A stretch of 38,905 nucleotides of DNA from NCBI GenBank assembly GCA_016179875.1, contig JACPCH010000025.1:1-38905 (forward strand), given 5' to 3'. Below, one piece after another: positions 29,311 through 38,011 of this stretch. Positions within the stretch are counted from its first letter, which is position 1; each line of letters opens with the position of its first letter. The notes beneath the pieces are model-generated. The model was not told where the DNA came from. It did no database searches and saw nothing but the letters and a program-made list of their open reading frames with translations. The DNA is from Candidatus Rokuibacteriota bacterium (GTDB lineage Bacteria; Methylomirabilota; Methylomirabilia; Rokubacteriales; CSP1-6). The position numbers were made by a program, and so were the translations under genes.

Positions 29311-29339
29311 ATACTACTCGCCCGGGGAGTATTAGTCAT
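29311..29339 (-). promoter_or_regulatory. Probable gltBD promoter
   Basis: Read on the minus strand, ATGACT (29339-29334) and TAGTAT (29316-29311) are 17 bases apart. Transcription would start near 29304, about 24 bases before the gltB ATG. Both boxes are imperfect, as expected for an activator-dependent promoter. The region also contains a TACTC/GAGTA dyad. Confidence 0.4.
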
Positions 29340-29362
29340 CCCCAAAAAGTCGGATAGTGTGT

Positions 29363-29385
29363 ATCAGATAGCCTTATAATCTGAT
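29363..29385. promoter_or_regulatory. Dyad operator in the gltB-LysR gap
   Basis: ATCAGAT (29363-29369) and ATCTGAT (29379-29385) form a perfect 7-bp inverted repeat around a 9-base spacer. It covers the -10 of the LysR gene and its centre lies about 70 bases upstream of the predicted gltB start, the normal place for a LysR recognition site. A second short dyad, GATA/TATC, lies at 29353-29365. The gap is strikingly AT-rich for this genome. Confidence 0.5.
29375..29380 (+). promoter_or_regulatory. -10 box (TATAAT) of the LysR gene
   Basis: A perfect TATAAT ends 7 bases before the GTG at 29387, so the mRNA would be leaderless. It lies inside the dyad, which would give autorepression. No good -35 is seen. 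Confidence 0.6.
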
Positions 29386-29386
29386 C

Positions 29387-30298
29387 GTGCACCTCGAAAC
29401 GCTCCGCCTCTACTGCGACGTGGTCCGCCTCCGCTCCTTCTCGAAGGGGGCGGAGCTCAACTTCGTCTCGCAGTCGGCGGCGAGCCAGGCCGTCCAGCAG
29501 ATCGAGACGCAGCTGGGCGTGGCCCTGATCGACCGGGGCAAGCGGCCCTTCCTCGTGACGCCCGAGGGCCAGACGTTCCAGGAGTCGTGCCGGGGGCTCC
29601 TCGAGGCCTGGGAGAAGGCCCGGGCCGAGGTGGCGGCCGTCAAGGCCCGGGTGGACGGCACGGTGCGCGTGGCGGCCATCTACTCGGTCGGCCTGCACGA
29701 CGTGAGCCGGCACATGCAGGGCTTCATGTCGCACTATCCGGAGGCCCGCGTCCTCCTCGAGTGCCTGCACCCCCACAAGGTCGTCGAGGCCGTGCTCGCC
29801 GCCGAGGCCGACGTCGGCATCATGTCCTATCCGCCGTCGAACCGCGCCCTGTCGGTCGTCCCGCTCCGCTCGGAGCCCATGGCGTTCGTCTGCCACCCGA
29901 ACCACCGCCTGGCGCGGCGCAAGCTCGTGAGGCCGGCCGACCTCAACGGCGAGACCTTCATCGCGTTCGACCCCGGGCTCACGATCCGCAAGGCGATCGA
30001 CCGGGCGCTCCGGCAGCACACGGTGAAGGTCAACATCGCCATGGAGTTCGACAACATCGAGACGATCAAGCAGGCGATCATGATCGCGGCGGGCGTCTCG
30101 ATCCTGCCCCGCCACACGGTGCAGAAGGAGGTCGGGATCCGCACGCTCGCCGCCGTGCCGTTCGGGGTGCCCGATCTCGTGCGGCCGGTCGGGCTCATCC
30201 ACCGGCGCGAGAAGATCCTGACGCCGACGGTGAGCCGGTTCATCGAGCTGCTCCGGGACGCCAACGAGGAGCCCGCCCGGGTGGCGGCCCGCTCGTGA
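29387..30298 (+). CDS. LysR-family transcriptional regulator
   Basis: A 303-residue regulator. The N-terminal winged helix-turn-helix covers residues about 1-60 (LYCDVVRLRSFSKGAELNFV, SQSAASQAVQQIETQLG), followed by a linker helix and a periplasmic-binding-protein-like effector domain from about 90. Divergence from gltB and the operator position suggest that it controls gltBD, as GltC does for gltAB in Bacillus, possibly sensing 2-oxoglutarate. This is inference from location; sequence alone does not separate it from CbbR- or CysB-like members. The following CBS and kor genes may share its transcript. Confidence 0.88.
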   Translation: MHLETLRLYCDVVRLRSFSKGAELNFVSQSAASQAVQQIETQLGVALIDRGKRPFLVTPEGQTFQESCRGLLEAWEKARAEVAAVKARVDGTVRVAAIYSVGLHDVSRHMQGFMSHYPEARVLLECLHPHKVVEAVLAAEADVGIMSYPPSNRALSVVPLRSEPMAFVCHPNHRLARRKLVRPADLNGETFIAFDPGLTIRKAIDRALRQHTVKVNIAMEFDNIETIKQAIMIAAGVSILPRHTVQKEVGIRTLAAVPFGVPDLVRPVGLIHRREKILTPTVSRFIELLRDANEEPARVAARS

Positions 30299-30324
30299 GC
30301 CCGGGGCCGGAGGAGGGCCGAGTC

Positions 30325-30852
30325 ATGGGCGAGTTCGAGGACGAGTACACCGCGGCGCTCGAGGGCGAGCTGAAGGAGATCCGCGGGGCCCTCGTGAACG
30401 ACACGATCGCGATGCTGGGGCCGGCCGAGCCGATCTGCCTCGGGGCCACCGCGACGGTGGCCGACGCCGTCACCGCCATGCTGGCGCGGCGCCAGGCGGG
30501 CGTGCTGGTCACCGACGCCGCCGGCCGGCTCACCGGCATCTTCACGGAGCGCGACGTCCTGACGCGCGTCGTGGGGCGGGGCCTCGACGCCCGGACGACC
30601 CCGCTCGCCCAGGTGATGACCGCGAACCCCGACGCCCTCGCCGCGGGGGACCGGATCGCCTCCGCCGTGCACGCGATGAGCGTGGAGGGCTACCGGACGA
30701 TCCCGCTGGTGGACGCCGGGCAGCGGCCCGCGGGCGTCGTGACGGTCAACGACGTGATCCGCTGGCTCGCCGGCCTGTTCCCCGAGGCCATCCTGAACCT
30801 GCCCCCGGGCGGCGCGCGGCTCAAGCGCCCCGAGGACGTGGACGCGGGCTGA
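30325..30852 (+). CDS. Two-CBS-domain protein
   Basis: A 175-residue protein with an N-terminal acidic helix (residues 1-30) and two CBS motifs at about 35-95 (TVADAVTAMLARRQAGVLVT, then GIFTERDVLTRVV) and 100-155 (RIASAVHAMSVEGYRTIPLV, then GVVTVNDVIRWL). Paired CBS domains bind adenine nucleotides and act as energy sensors. ATG 30325 is favoured over GTG 30295 because GGAGGAGGG lies 8 bases upstream. No partner enzyme domain is fused. Its place between the LysR gene and korAB suggests, but does not prove, a regulatory role there. Confidence 0.85.
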   Translation: MGEFEDEYTAALEGELKEIRGALVNDTIAMLGPAEPICLGATATVADAVTAMLARRQAGVLVTDAAGRLTGIFTERDVLTRVVGRGLDARTTPLAQVMTANPDALAAGDRIASAVHAMSVEGYRTIPLVDAGQRPAGVVTVNDVIRWLAGLFPEAILNLPPGGARLKRPEDVDAG

Positions 30853-30886
30853 CCCCCGCGCCTGATCCACCCGGAAGCCTCAAACC

Positions 30887-30915
30887 TTGCCCGGTCCCGG
30901 GCGCTTCGATAGAAT
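30887..30915 (+). promoter_or_regulatory. korAB promoter
   Basis: TTGCCC (30887-30892) and TAGAAT (30910-30915) are 17 bases apart. The start at about 30922 gives a leader of about 117 bases, long for this window. The leader contains a possible GCCCGC/GCGGGC hairpin but no riboswitch I recognise. Confidence 0.55.
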
Positions 30916-31038
30916 GACCTTGGTCTGCCCGCCGCGAGGCGCGCTGCGTCGGTGCGGGCGGCCCCAGCAGCCAGGATCCCGACCCACGCCGTCGGGGATG
31001 GTGTGCGCCAACTGCGCCGAGCGAGGAGACAGGATTCG

Positions 31039-32910
31039 ATGAGCAAGGTGGCGGCTCCCGTCAAGGGCAACGGGAAATCGCTGAAGGAGCTGAACCGCGC
31101 GGTCATCCGGTTCGCCGGGGACTCGGGCGACGGCATGCAGCTGACGGGCGAGCAGTTCACGACCGAGTCGGCCTGGGCCGGCAACGACATCGCGACGCTG
31201 CCGAATTTCCCGGCCGAGATCCGCGCCCCCGCCGGCACGCTCTTCGGAGTCTCGAGCTTCCAGCTCCAGTTCGGAAGCCAGCGCGTCTACACCCCGGGCG
31301 ACCGGCTCGACTGTCTGGTGGCGATGAACCCGGCCGCGCTCAAGGTGCACCTGCGCGACCTGAAGACCGGCGGCCTCCTGATCGTCAACACCCAGGCCTT
31401 CGACAAGCGCAACCTGGACAAGGCCGGCTACGCGACGAGCCCGCTGGAGGACCCGGCCCTCGGGGAGCGGTACCGCCTGCACCGGGTGGACATGTCGGCG
31501 CTCACCCACGAGGCGATCAAGGACCTGCCGCTCAACACCAAGGAGAAGGACCGGACGAAGAACTTCTTCGCCCTCGGGCTGGTCTCGTGGATCTACACGC
31601 GCCCGCTCGAGCCGACGCTCGACTGGATCCAGAAGAAGTTCGCGAAGAACAAGGACATCGCCGAGGCGAACACGCGCGTGCTGAAGGCCGGCCACGCCTA
31701 CGGCGAGACGGCCGAGATCTTCGGCGAGCACTACACCGTCGAGCCGGCCGAGATGGCGCCCGGGCTCTACCGGGCGATGACCGGCAACCGCGCGCTGGCG
31801 TGGGGGATCCTCGCGGCCGCCCAGCGCGCCACGGTCCCGGTCGTCTATGGCGCCTATCCGATCACGCCGGCGAGCGACATCCTGCACGAGCTGGCGCTGC
31901 ACAAGCGCTTCCGCGTGCGGACGATCCAGGCCGAGGACGAGATCGCGGCCGTCGCCGCGGCGATCGGCGCCTCCTTCGGCGGGGCGATCGGCGTCACCGC
32001 GTCGAGCGGCCCCGGGATCGCGCTCAAGGGCGAGGGGATCGGCCTGGCCGTCACCGCGGAGCTGCCGCTGGTGGTCTTCGACATCCAGCGCGGCGGGCCC
32101 TCCACGGGGCTGCCGACGAAGACCGAGCAGGCCGACCTCATGCAGGCGCTCTACGGCCGGAACAGCGAGGCGCCGGTGGTCGTGCTGGCGCCGGCGACGC
32201 CGGGTGACTGCTTCTTCGTCGCGTACGAGGCGGTGCGGATCGCCGCCAAGTACATGGTGCCGGTGATGGTGCTGAGCGACGGCTTCCTCGCCAACGGCTC
32301 GGAACCCTGGCTCATCCCTGATCCGGACTCGCTGCCGCCGATCGAGATCCAGTTCCGCACCGAGAAGGAAGGCTTCTTCCCGTACCTGCGCGATCCGGCG
32401 ACGCTCGGCCGGCCGTGGGTGCGCCCGGGCACCCCCGGCCTCGAGCACCGGATCGGCGGCATCGAGAAGCAGGACGTGACGGGGAACATCTCCTACGATC
32501 CGGAGAACCACGACCACATGGTGCGCACGCGCGCCGAGAAGGTGCGCCGCGTGGCGCAGGAGATCCCGCCGACGTCCATCAACGGCCCGGCGACGGGCGA
32601 CCTCCTCGTCGTGGGCTGGGGCGGCACCTACGGTGCGATCACGGCCGCCGTGGAGCGCGCCCAGGCCGAGGGCACGTCGGTGGCGTCGGTCCACCTGCGG
32701 CACCTGAACCCGCTGCCGCCCGACCTCGGCCACATCCTGCGCGAATATCGCAAGGTGCTGGTCCCGGAGATCAACAGCGGCCAGCTGGTGCGCGTGCTGC
32801 GCGCCGAGTACCTCGTGGACGCCGTGGGCTTCAACCGCGTCCGCGGCCTGCCGCTCGCCAGCGACGAGATCTACGACGCCCTCATCCAGCTCCTCGGGAG
32901 TCAGGCGTGA
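31039..32910 (+). CDS. korA: 2-oxoacid:ferredoxin oxidoreductase subunit alpha (KorA-like, gamma-alpha fusion)
   Basis: A 623-residue subunit in which the gamma domain (about 10-190, starting RFAGDSGDGMQLTGEQFTTE) is fused to the alpha domain (from about 240: GIAVAA-type region with YPITPASDILHELA, EDEIAAVAAAIGASFGGA, TSSGPG-like ASSGPGIALKGEG). This is the layout of two-subunit 2-oxoglutarate and related ferredoxin oxidoreductases. ATG 31039 follows GAGGAG and AGGA; an open frame reaches 29 codons further up but looks non-coding. 2-Oxoglutarate is the likely substrate because of the gltBD neighbours, but other 2-oxoacids are possible. The stop overlaps korB by 4 bases. Confidence 0.88.
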   Translation: MSKVAAPVKGNGKSLKELNRAVIRFAGDSGDGMQLTGEQFTTESAWAGNDIATLPNFPAEIRAPAGTLFGVSSFQLQFGSQRVYTPGDRLDCLVAMNPAALKVHLRDLKTGGLLIVNTQAFDKRNLDKAGYATSPLEDPALGERYRLHRVDMSALTHEAIKDLPLNTKEKDRTKNFFALGLVSWIYTRPLEPTLDWIQKKFAKNKDIAEANTRVLKAGHAYGETAEIFGEHYTVEPAEMAPGLYRAMTGNRALAWGILAAAQRATVPVVYGAYPITPASDILHELALHKRFRVRTIQAEDEIAAVAAAIGASFGGAIGVTASSGPGIALKGEGIGLAVTAELPLVVFDIQRGGPSTGLPTKTEQADLMQALYGRNSEAPVVVLAPATPGDCFFVAYEAVRIAAKYMVPVMVLSDGFLANGSEPWLIPDPDSLPPIEIQFRTEKEGFFPYLRDPATLGRPWVRPGTPGLEHRIGGIEKQDVTGNISYDPENHDHMVRTRAEKVRRVAQEIPPTSINGPATGDLLVVGWGGTYGAITAAVERAQAEGTSVASVHLRHLNPLPPDLGHILREYRKVLVPEINSGQLVRVLRAEYLVDAVGFNRVRGLPLASDEIYDALIQLLGSQA

Positions 32911-33935
32911 GCCCCGGCGGCGCCGAAGCCAAGGAAGCGCCGAAGTACACGAAGAAGGACTTCGAGTCCGACCAGGACGTGCGCTGGTGCCCCGGCTGCG
33001 GGGACTACGCCATCCTCTCGGCGATCCAGAAGTCGATGCCCGACCTCGGCATCCCGCGGGAGGACATCGTCTTCATCTCCGGCATCGGCTGCTCGAGCCG
33101 GTTCCCGTACTACATGAACACGTACGGCTTCCACACGATTCACGGCCGGGCGCCGGCGATCGCGACGGGCCTGCGGGTGGCGCGGCCCGACCTCAAGATC
33201 TTCGTCGTCACCGGCGACGGCGACGGGCTCTCCATCGGCGGCAACCACCTGCTGCACGTGCTGCGGCGCAACGTGAACGTGACGATCCTCCTGTTCAACA
33301 ACCGGATCTACGGCCTCACCAAGGGCCAGTACTCGCCGACGAGCGAGCTCGGCAAGATCACGAAGTCCACGCCGGCGGGCTCGGCCGACCGGCCGGTGAA
33401 CCCGCTGGCGTTCGCCCTCGGCTGCGGCGGGACGTTCGTCGCCCGCACCGTGGACCGCAACATCCAGCACATGGAGGAGATGCTGCGGCGGGCCGCGCAC
33501 CACAAGGGGACGGGCTTCCTCGAGATCCTCCAGAACTGCAACGTCTACAACGACCTCGCCTGGAACGTGATGTACGACAAGGAGTCGAAGCTCCGGTACG
33601 AGCTCCGGCTCGAGCACGGCAAGCCGCTCCTGTTCGGCCCGCCGGACGACCGGAGGGCCGTGATCATGCGGGGCGTGGTGCCGACGGTGGTGGGGGCGAA
33701 GGACGTGCCGGAGAGCGCCCTCTGGATCCACGACGAGCAGAACGTGAACGCGGCCAAGCTCCTCGCCGACCTCTTCGCGCCGGACTTCCCGGTCCCCATC
33801 GGCGTGCTCGCCGCCGTCGAGGGGCCGGTGTACGAGGAGATCATGCTCCAGCAGGAGCAGAAGGCGATCTCGGAGCGCGGGCCCGGCGACATCGCCAAGC
33901 TCCTCACGTCCGGAGACACCTGGCAGATCTCCTGA
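32907..33935 (+). CDS. korB: 2-oxoacid:ferredoxin oxidoreductase subunit beta (KorB-like)
   Basis: The 342-residue thiamine-pyrophosphate subunit paired with KorA. The N-terminal RWCPGCGDYAIL and GIGCSSR supply Cys residues for a 4Fe-4S cluster. The TPP/Mg site is GDGDGLSIGGNHLLHVLRRN with NNRIYGLTKGQYSPTS. With KorA it oxidises a 2-oxoacid to the acyl-CoA and reduces ferredoxin, or runs in reverse to fix CO2 if low-potential ferredoxin is available. The GTG start lies in the korA stop overlap. Confidence 0.92.
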   Translation: MSPGGAEAKEAPKYTKKDFESDQDVRWCPGCGDYAILSAIQKSMPDLGIPREDIVFISGIGCSSRFPYYMNTYGFHTIHGRAPAIATGLRVARPDLKIFVVTGDGDGLSIGGNHLLHVLRRNVNVTILLFNNRIYGLTKGQYSPTSELGKITKSTPAGSADRPVNPLAFALGCGGTFVARTVDRNIQHMEEMLRRAAHHKGTGFLEILQNCNVYNDLAWNVMYDKESKLRYELRLEHGKPLLFGPPDDRRAVIMRGVVPTVVGAKDVPESALWIHDEQNVNAAKLLADLFAPDFPVPIGVLAAVEGPVYEEIMLQQEQKAISERGPGDIAKLLTSGDTWQIS

Positions 33936-33941
33936 GCCGAC

Positions 33942-33973
33942 GTCGGGGGGGAGCGACCGCCGCTCCCCCCGAC
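33942..33973. terminator. G/C hairpin after korB
   Basis: GTCGGGGGGGAGCG (33942-33955) pairs with CGCTCCCCCCGAC (33961-33973) with one bulged G and a 5-base loop, beginning 6 bases after the korB stop. There is no T tract. It closes the korAB transcript and resembles the hairpin after actF (1638-1664). Confidence 0.6.
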
Positions 33974-34041
33974 ACCCCCCAACGGGATCCCGTGTGCCCG
34001 ATTCCTTCACGCCCTCTGAGCCGCACCCGTCCGGTGGGAGC

Positions 34042-35487
34042 ATGCCGCTGACCCGCGCCGTCGTCGAAGAGCTCGCGCGGATCCTCGGACCCGACGGGCT
34101 CATCCACTCCGCCGAGGGCCGCCTCGTCTACGAGTGCGACATGCACGCCTTCTACAAGGGCGCTCCGGACGTCGTCGCCCTGCCGTCCGACGCCGCGCAG
34201 GTCCAGGCGATCGTCCGGCTCTGCCGCCGCGAGGGGGTGCCGGTCGTGCCCCGCGGCTCCGGCACCGGCCTGATCGGCGGCGCCATGGCGCCGGCCGGCG
34301 GCGTCATGGTCGGCACGAACCGGATGGACCGGATCCTGGAACTGGACCTCGTCAACCGGTGCGCGACGGTGGAGCCCGGGCTCATCAACCTCTGGCTCAC
34401 GCGCGCGGTGCAGGACCGCGGCTGGTTCTTCGCGCCCGACCCGTCGAGCCAGATGGTGTCCTCGATCGGCGGCAACGTCGGCACCAACGCCGGCGGGCCG
34501 CACTGCCTGAAATACGGCATCACCGTCAACCACGTCCTCGGCCTCGAGCTGGTCACGGGCGCCGGGGAACTGGTCAGGCTCGGCGGCAAGGTCGCCGAGC
34601 GGCCGGGCTATGACCTCACGGGGGTCGCCGTCGGCTCCGAGGGCACCTTCGGCCTCGTCACCGCGGTGACGGTGCGGCTCCTGCACGTCGCGGAGGCGGT
34701 GAAGACCGTGCTGGCGTCGTTCCCCGACATCGAGGCCGCCTCGGAGGCCGTCTCGGCCATCATCGCCGCCGGCATCATCCCGGCGGCGCTCGAGATGCTC
34801 GACGACATCATGATCCGGGCGATCAACGAGGGCAGCGGCGCCGACTACCCGAAGGGCGCCGGCGCCGTCCTGCTGATCGAGCTCGACGGGCCCGCGGCCG
34901 AGGTCGAGGCGCAGGCCGCGCGCTGCGCCGCCATCTGCTGGGAGCGCGGCGCCCTCGAGGTGCGGGTGGCGCGCGACGAGGCCGAGCGGGCCCTGCTCTG
35001 GAAGGGACGGAAGGAGGCCGCGGGCGCCGTCGGGCGTCTGGCGCCGACGTACCTGCTGCAGGACGCGGTGGTGCCGCGCTCGAAGCTCCCCGCGATCATG
35101 CGCGAGCTGGTGGCGATCGGCGCGCGCCACCGGGTGCAGATCGCCAACGTCTTCCACGCCGGCGACGGGAACCTCCATCCGCTGATCCTCTACGACGACC
35201 GGAATCCCGAGGAGCTCGAGCGCGCCAAGGCGGCGAACGAGGAGCTGCTCCGCGCCTGCATCGCGATGGGCGGCACCGTGAGCGGCGAGCACGGCATCGG
35301 CCTCGACAAGGCCAAGAACCTGCCGCTCGAGTACGCCGACGCCGACCTCAACTTCATGTACCGGCTGCGCGGCGTGTTCGACCCGCAGCGGCTCATGAAT
35401 CCACAGAAGCTCCTGCCGTCGCACCCGGCGTGCGGCGAGGGGTTCCGGCCGGCGCGGCCGCGCCTGCCCGACGGCGCCTGGATCTGA
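34042..35487 (+). CDS. glcD: Glycolate oxidase FAD subunit GlcD
   Basis: A 481-residue FAD-linked oxidase. The PCMH FAD domain carries PRGSGTGLIGGA, SSIGGNVGTNAGGPHCLKYG and GSEGTFGLVTAV; the C-terminal domain has HAGDGNLHP and SGEHGIGLDKA. It oxidises glycolate or D-lactate and hands electrons to the GlcE/GlcF module. ATG 34042 has a GGTGGGAG directly upstream, although very close. The frame stays open to GTG 33994, so 16 extra residues cannot be ruled out. The stop overlaps glcE by one base. Confidence 0.93.
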   Translation: MPLTRAVVEELARILGPDGLIHSAEGRLVYECDMHAFYKGAPDVVALPSDAAQVQAIVRLCRREGVPVVPRGSGTGLIGGAMAPAGGVMVGTNRMDRILELDLVNRCATVEPGLINLWLTRAVQDRGWFFAPDPSSQMVSSIGGNVGTNAGGPHCLKYGITVNHVLGLELVTGAGELVRLGGKVAERPGYDLTGVAVGSEGTFGLVTAVTVRLLHVAEAVKTVLASFPDIEAASEAVSAIIAAGIIPAALEMLDDIMIRAINEGSGADYPKGAGAVLLIELDGPAAEVEAQAARCAAICWERGALEVRVARDEAERALLWKGRKEAAGAVGRLAPTYLLQDAVVPRSKLPAIMRELVAIGARHRVQIANVFHAGDGNLHPLILYDDRNPEELERAKAANEELLRACIAMGGTVSGEHGIGLDKAKNLPLEYADADLNFMYRLRGVFDPQRLMNPQKLLPSHPACGEGFRPARPRLPDGAWI

Positions 35488-36764
35488 TGGCGGTCACCGC
35501 GCGCTCCATCGCCGGCGCGCTCCTCGCGCTCCTCGGACCGGAGGGCCTGAGCGACGACGACGCCTCCCGGGCGCGCGCCGCCGTGGACGGGCTCGTGCCC
35601 CGCTGGGTGGCGCGCCCGGCCTCGCTCGAGCAGGTGTGCGGTGTGCTCGCGCTCGCCCACGACGCGGGGCTCGCCGTCGTCCCCCGGGGGAGCGGCTCGA
35701 GCCTCGAGCTCGGCCACCCGCCGGCGCGCGCCGATCTCGTCCTCGACCTGCGCGGGCTCGACCGCGTGCTCGAGTGGAGCCCCGACGACCTCACGGTGAC
35801 GGTCGAGGCGGGGATCACGGCCGGCGCCCTCGCGCGCCGGCTCGACGCGCGGCGCCAGCTCCTCCCGCTCGATCCGCCGGGGGCCGGCGCGCGGACGCTC
35901 GGCGGCCTCACGGCGACCAACGCCAGCGGGCCGCTGCGCGCGCGCTACGGCACGCTGCGCGACCTGCTGCTCGGCGTGCGCTTCGTCCAGGCCGACGGCG
36001 TCCTGACCTGGGGCGGCGCGAAGGTCGTGAAGTCGGTGAGCGGCTACGACGTGCCGAAGCTCATGATCGGCGCCCTCGGCACCCTGGGGGTGCTCGGCGA
36101 GCTGACGCTGCGCCTGCATCCGCGGCCCGAGGCGGAGGGCGCGTGGCTGGTCACCGCCGCGCGCCCGGCCGACGCGCAGGCGTTCGTGGTCGCGCTCCTG
36201 GACTCGCCGCTCCAGCCGAATCGCGTCGAGCTGCTGGACGGCGCCATGCTCGGGGCGTGCGGCCTCGGGCCCGCCGCGGCGGCGGTCGTCGCCGACGCGG
36301 TCCGGGCCCAGGGCGAGGCCGTCGTCGCTCTCGCGCGACGCGCCGGTTCGACGGTGGCGCCGACCCCCGAGGATTTCTGGGCCCGCTACGAGCGCGAGGC
36401 GACGCGCGGCGACGTGCGGCTCCGCGTGGCCACGGGCGTGGACGGTCTGGCGGCTGCGCTCGACGCGATCGCGCGCGCCGACGGGGGCGCGCGCGCCGGC
36501 GGCTGCGCCGCGCACGGGCTCCTGGACGTGGCGCTCGGCGTGGCCGAGCCTCCGGCCGTCGCCGCCGTCGTCGCGCGCCTGCGCGAGCTCGTCGCCCCGG
36601 CGGGCGGCGGCGTGGTGGTGCAGCGCGCGCCGCGCGCGGTGCGGGCGGCGCTCGACCCGTGGGGCCCGGTGGACGCGGGCCCGCTGGCGCTCATGCGCGG
36701 GCTCAAGGACGCCTTCGACCCGCGGCGCGTGCTGAACCCCGGACGGTTCGTGGGCGGGCTCTGA
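35487..36764 (+). CDS. glcE: Glycolate oxidase FAD-binding subunit GlcE
   Basis: A 425-residue paralogue of GlcD with an FAD PCMH domain (PRGSGSSLELG, LGGLTATNASGPLRARYGTL, SVSGYDVPKLMIGALGTLGV) and a diverged C-terminal half that ends in DPRRVLNPGRF. GlcE lacks the HAGDGN motif of GlcD, as expected. It starts at the A of the glcD TGA and overlaps glcF in the same way, so the three subunits are tightly coupled. Confidence 0.92.
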   Translation: MAVTARSIAGALLALLGPEGLSDDDASRARAAVDGLVPRWVARPASLEQVCGVLALAHDAGLAVVPRGSGSSLELGHPPARADLVLDLRGLDRVLEWSPDDLTVTVEAGITAGALARRLDARRQLLPLDPPGAGARTLGGLTATNASGPLRARYGTLRDLLLGVRFVQADGVLTWGGAKVVKSVSGYDVPKLMIGALGTLGVLGELTLRLHPRPEAEGAWLVTAARPADAQAFVVALLDSPLQPNRVELLDGAMLGACGLGPAAAAVVADAVRAQGEAVVALARRAGSTVAPTPEDFWARYEREATRGDVRLRVATGVDGLAAALDAIARADGGARAGGCAAHGLLDVALGVAEPPAVAAVVARLRELVAPAGGGVVVQRAPRAVRAALDPWGPVDAGPLALMRGLKDAFDPRRVLNPGRFVGGL

Positions 36765-38011
36765 TGCCCGGCGCGTTCACCGGACCCGACGCGCCCGACC
36801 TCGACGCGCTGCGCACGTGCGTCCACTGCGGCATCTGCGTGCCCCAGTGCCCGACCTACCGCGTGCTGGGCCAGGAGATGGACACGCCGCGCGGCCGCGT
36901 CTACCTGATGCGCGCGGCCGCCGAGGGCCGCGCCGCGCTCACCGAGGGCTTCGCCCGGCACCTCGACCTCTGTCTCGGCTGCCGCGCGTGCGAGACGGCC
37001 TGCCCCTCGGGCGTGCGGTTCGGCGAGCTGCTGGAGGGGACCCGCGCCGAGCTCCGCCGCGCCGGCCCGTCCCGACGGCATCGGCTGCTCGAGGCGCTCG
37101 TGCTCGCCGTCTTCCCCGAGCCGGCGCGCCTCGGGGCGGCGCTCGGGCTGCTGCGCGCCTACCGGCGCTCGGGCCTGCAGCGCGCCGTGCGGGCCAGCCG
37201 GGTCCTGCGCCTGCTCCCGGGCCTGGCGGCGATGGACGCGCTGCTCGGAGACGTGCCGCCCGCGGCGCCCCTGCCCGAGCTGATTCCGGCGCGCGGGCGC
37301 GGGCGGGGCCGGGTGGGGCTCCTGACGGGCTGCGTCCAGCGCCATCTCTATCCCGGCGTGAACCGGGACACCGCGCGGCTCCTCGCGCTGGCCGGGTGGG
37401 ACGTCGTGGTGCCGCGCGCGCAGGGCTGCTGCGGCGCGCTCGAGCTCCACGCGGGCCGGACCGCCGCGTTCCGGGACCGGGCCCGGCGCCTCGCCGCGGT
37501 CTTCCCGGAGGACCTCGACTTCGTGGTCACCAACGCGGCGGGCTGCGGCGCGGCGATGAAGGAGTACGGCGAGTGGGCGCCGGAGACGGCGTGGCTCGCC
37601 GCGCGCACGCGCGACGTCACCCAGGTCCTCGCCGAGGCCGAGCTGCCGCTCGGCCCGCTCCCGGCGGCCGTGGCCTACCACGACGCGTGCCACCTGGCGC
37701 ACGGCCAGCGCGTCCGCCAGGAGCCCCGCGCGCTCCTGGCGCGGATCCCGGGGCTCAGGCTCGTCGAGCTCGCCGACAGCGATCTCTGCTGCGGCAGCGC
37801 GGGCGTGTACAACATCATGGAGCCGGAGGTCGCGGGGCGCCTGCTCGAGTGGAAGGTGCGGCGGATCGTCGAGAGCGGCGCCCGGATCGTGGCCGCGGGC
37901 AACCCGGGCTGCCTCCTCCAGATCGCCCGGGGCTGCCGGGAGCGCGGGGTGGACGTCGAGATCGTCCATCCGGTAGAGTTGCTGGCGCGCGCCGTCGATC
38001 GCGCACGATGA
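36764..38011 (+). CDS. glcF: Glycolate oxidase iron-sulfur subunit GlcF
   Basis: A 415-residue iron-sulfur subunit. Two 4Fe-4S motifs are CVHCGICVPQCP and CLGCRACETACPSG near the N-terminus. Two CCG domains follow: GLLTGCVQRHLYP with QGCCGALELHAGR, and YHDACHLAHGQ with DLCCGSAGVYNIMEP. It accepts electrons from the flavin subunits and passes them towards quinone. The stop overlaps the next ATG by 4 bases. Confidence 0.94.
   Translation: MPGAFTGPDAPDLDALRTCVHCGICVPQCPTYRVLGQEMDTPRGRVYLMRAAAEGRAALTEGFARHLDLCLGCRACETACPSGVRFGELLEGTRAELRRAGPSRRHRLLEALVLAVFPEPARLGAALGLLRAYRRSGLQRAVRASRVLRLLPGLAAMDALLGDVPPAAPLPELIPARGRGRGRVGLLTGCVQRHLYPGVNRDTARLLALAGWDVVVPRAQGCCGALELHAGRTAAFRDRARRLAAVFPEDLDFVVTNAAGCGAAMKEYGEWAPETAWLAARTRDVTQVLAEAELPLGPLPAAVAYHDACHLAHGQRVRQEPRALLARIPGLRLVELADSDLCCGSAGVYNIMEPEVAGRLLEWKVRRIVESGARIVAAGNPGCLLQIARGCRERGVDVEIVHPVELLARAVDRAR

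Noticed and set aside
24667-29379. Very long open frame on the plus strand opposite gltBD (about 1570 codons)
   Set aside because: It is the antisense shadow of gltB/gltD. GC-rich codon bias keeps stops rare, and the translation is Arg/Glu/Asp/Val-rich with no recognisable motifs.
30922-31038. Known riboswitch in the korAB leader
   Set aside because: No sequence core of a riboswitch class I know is present; only a weak dyad was found.
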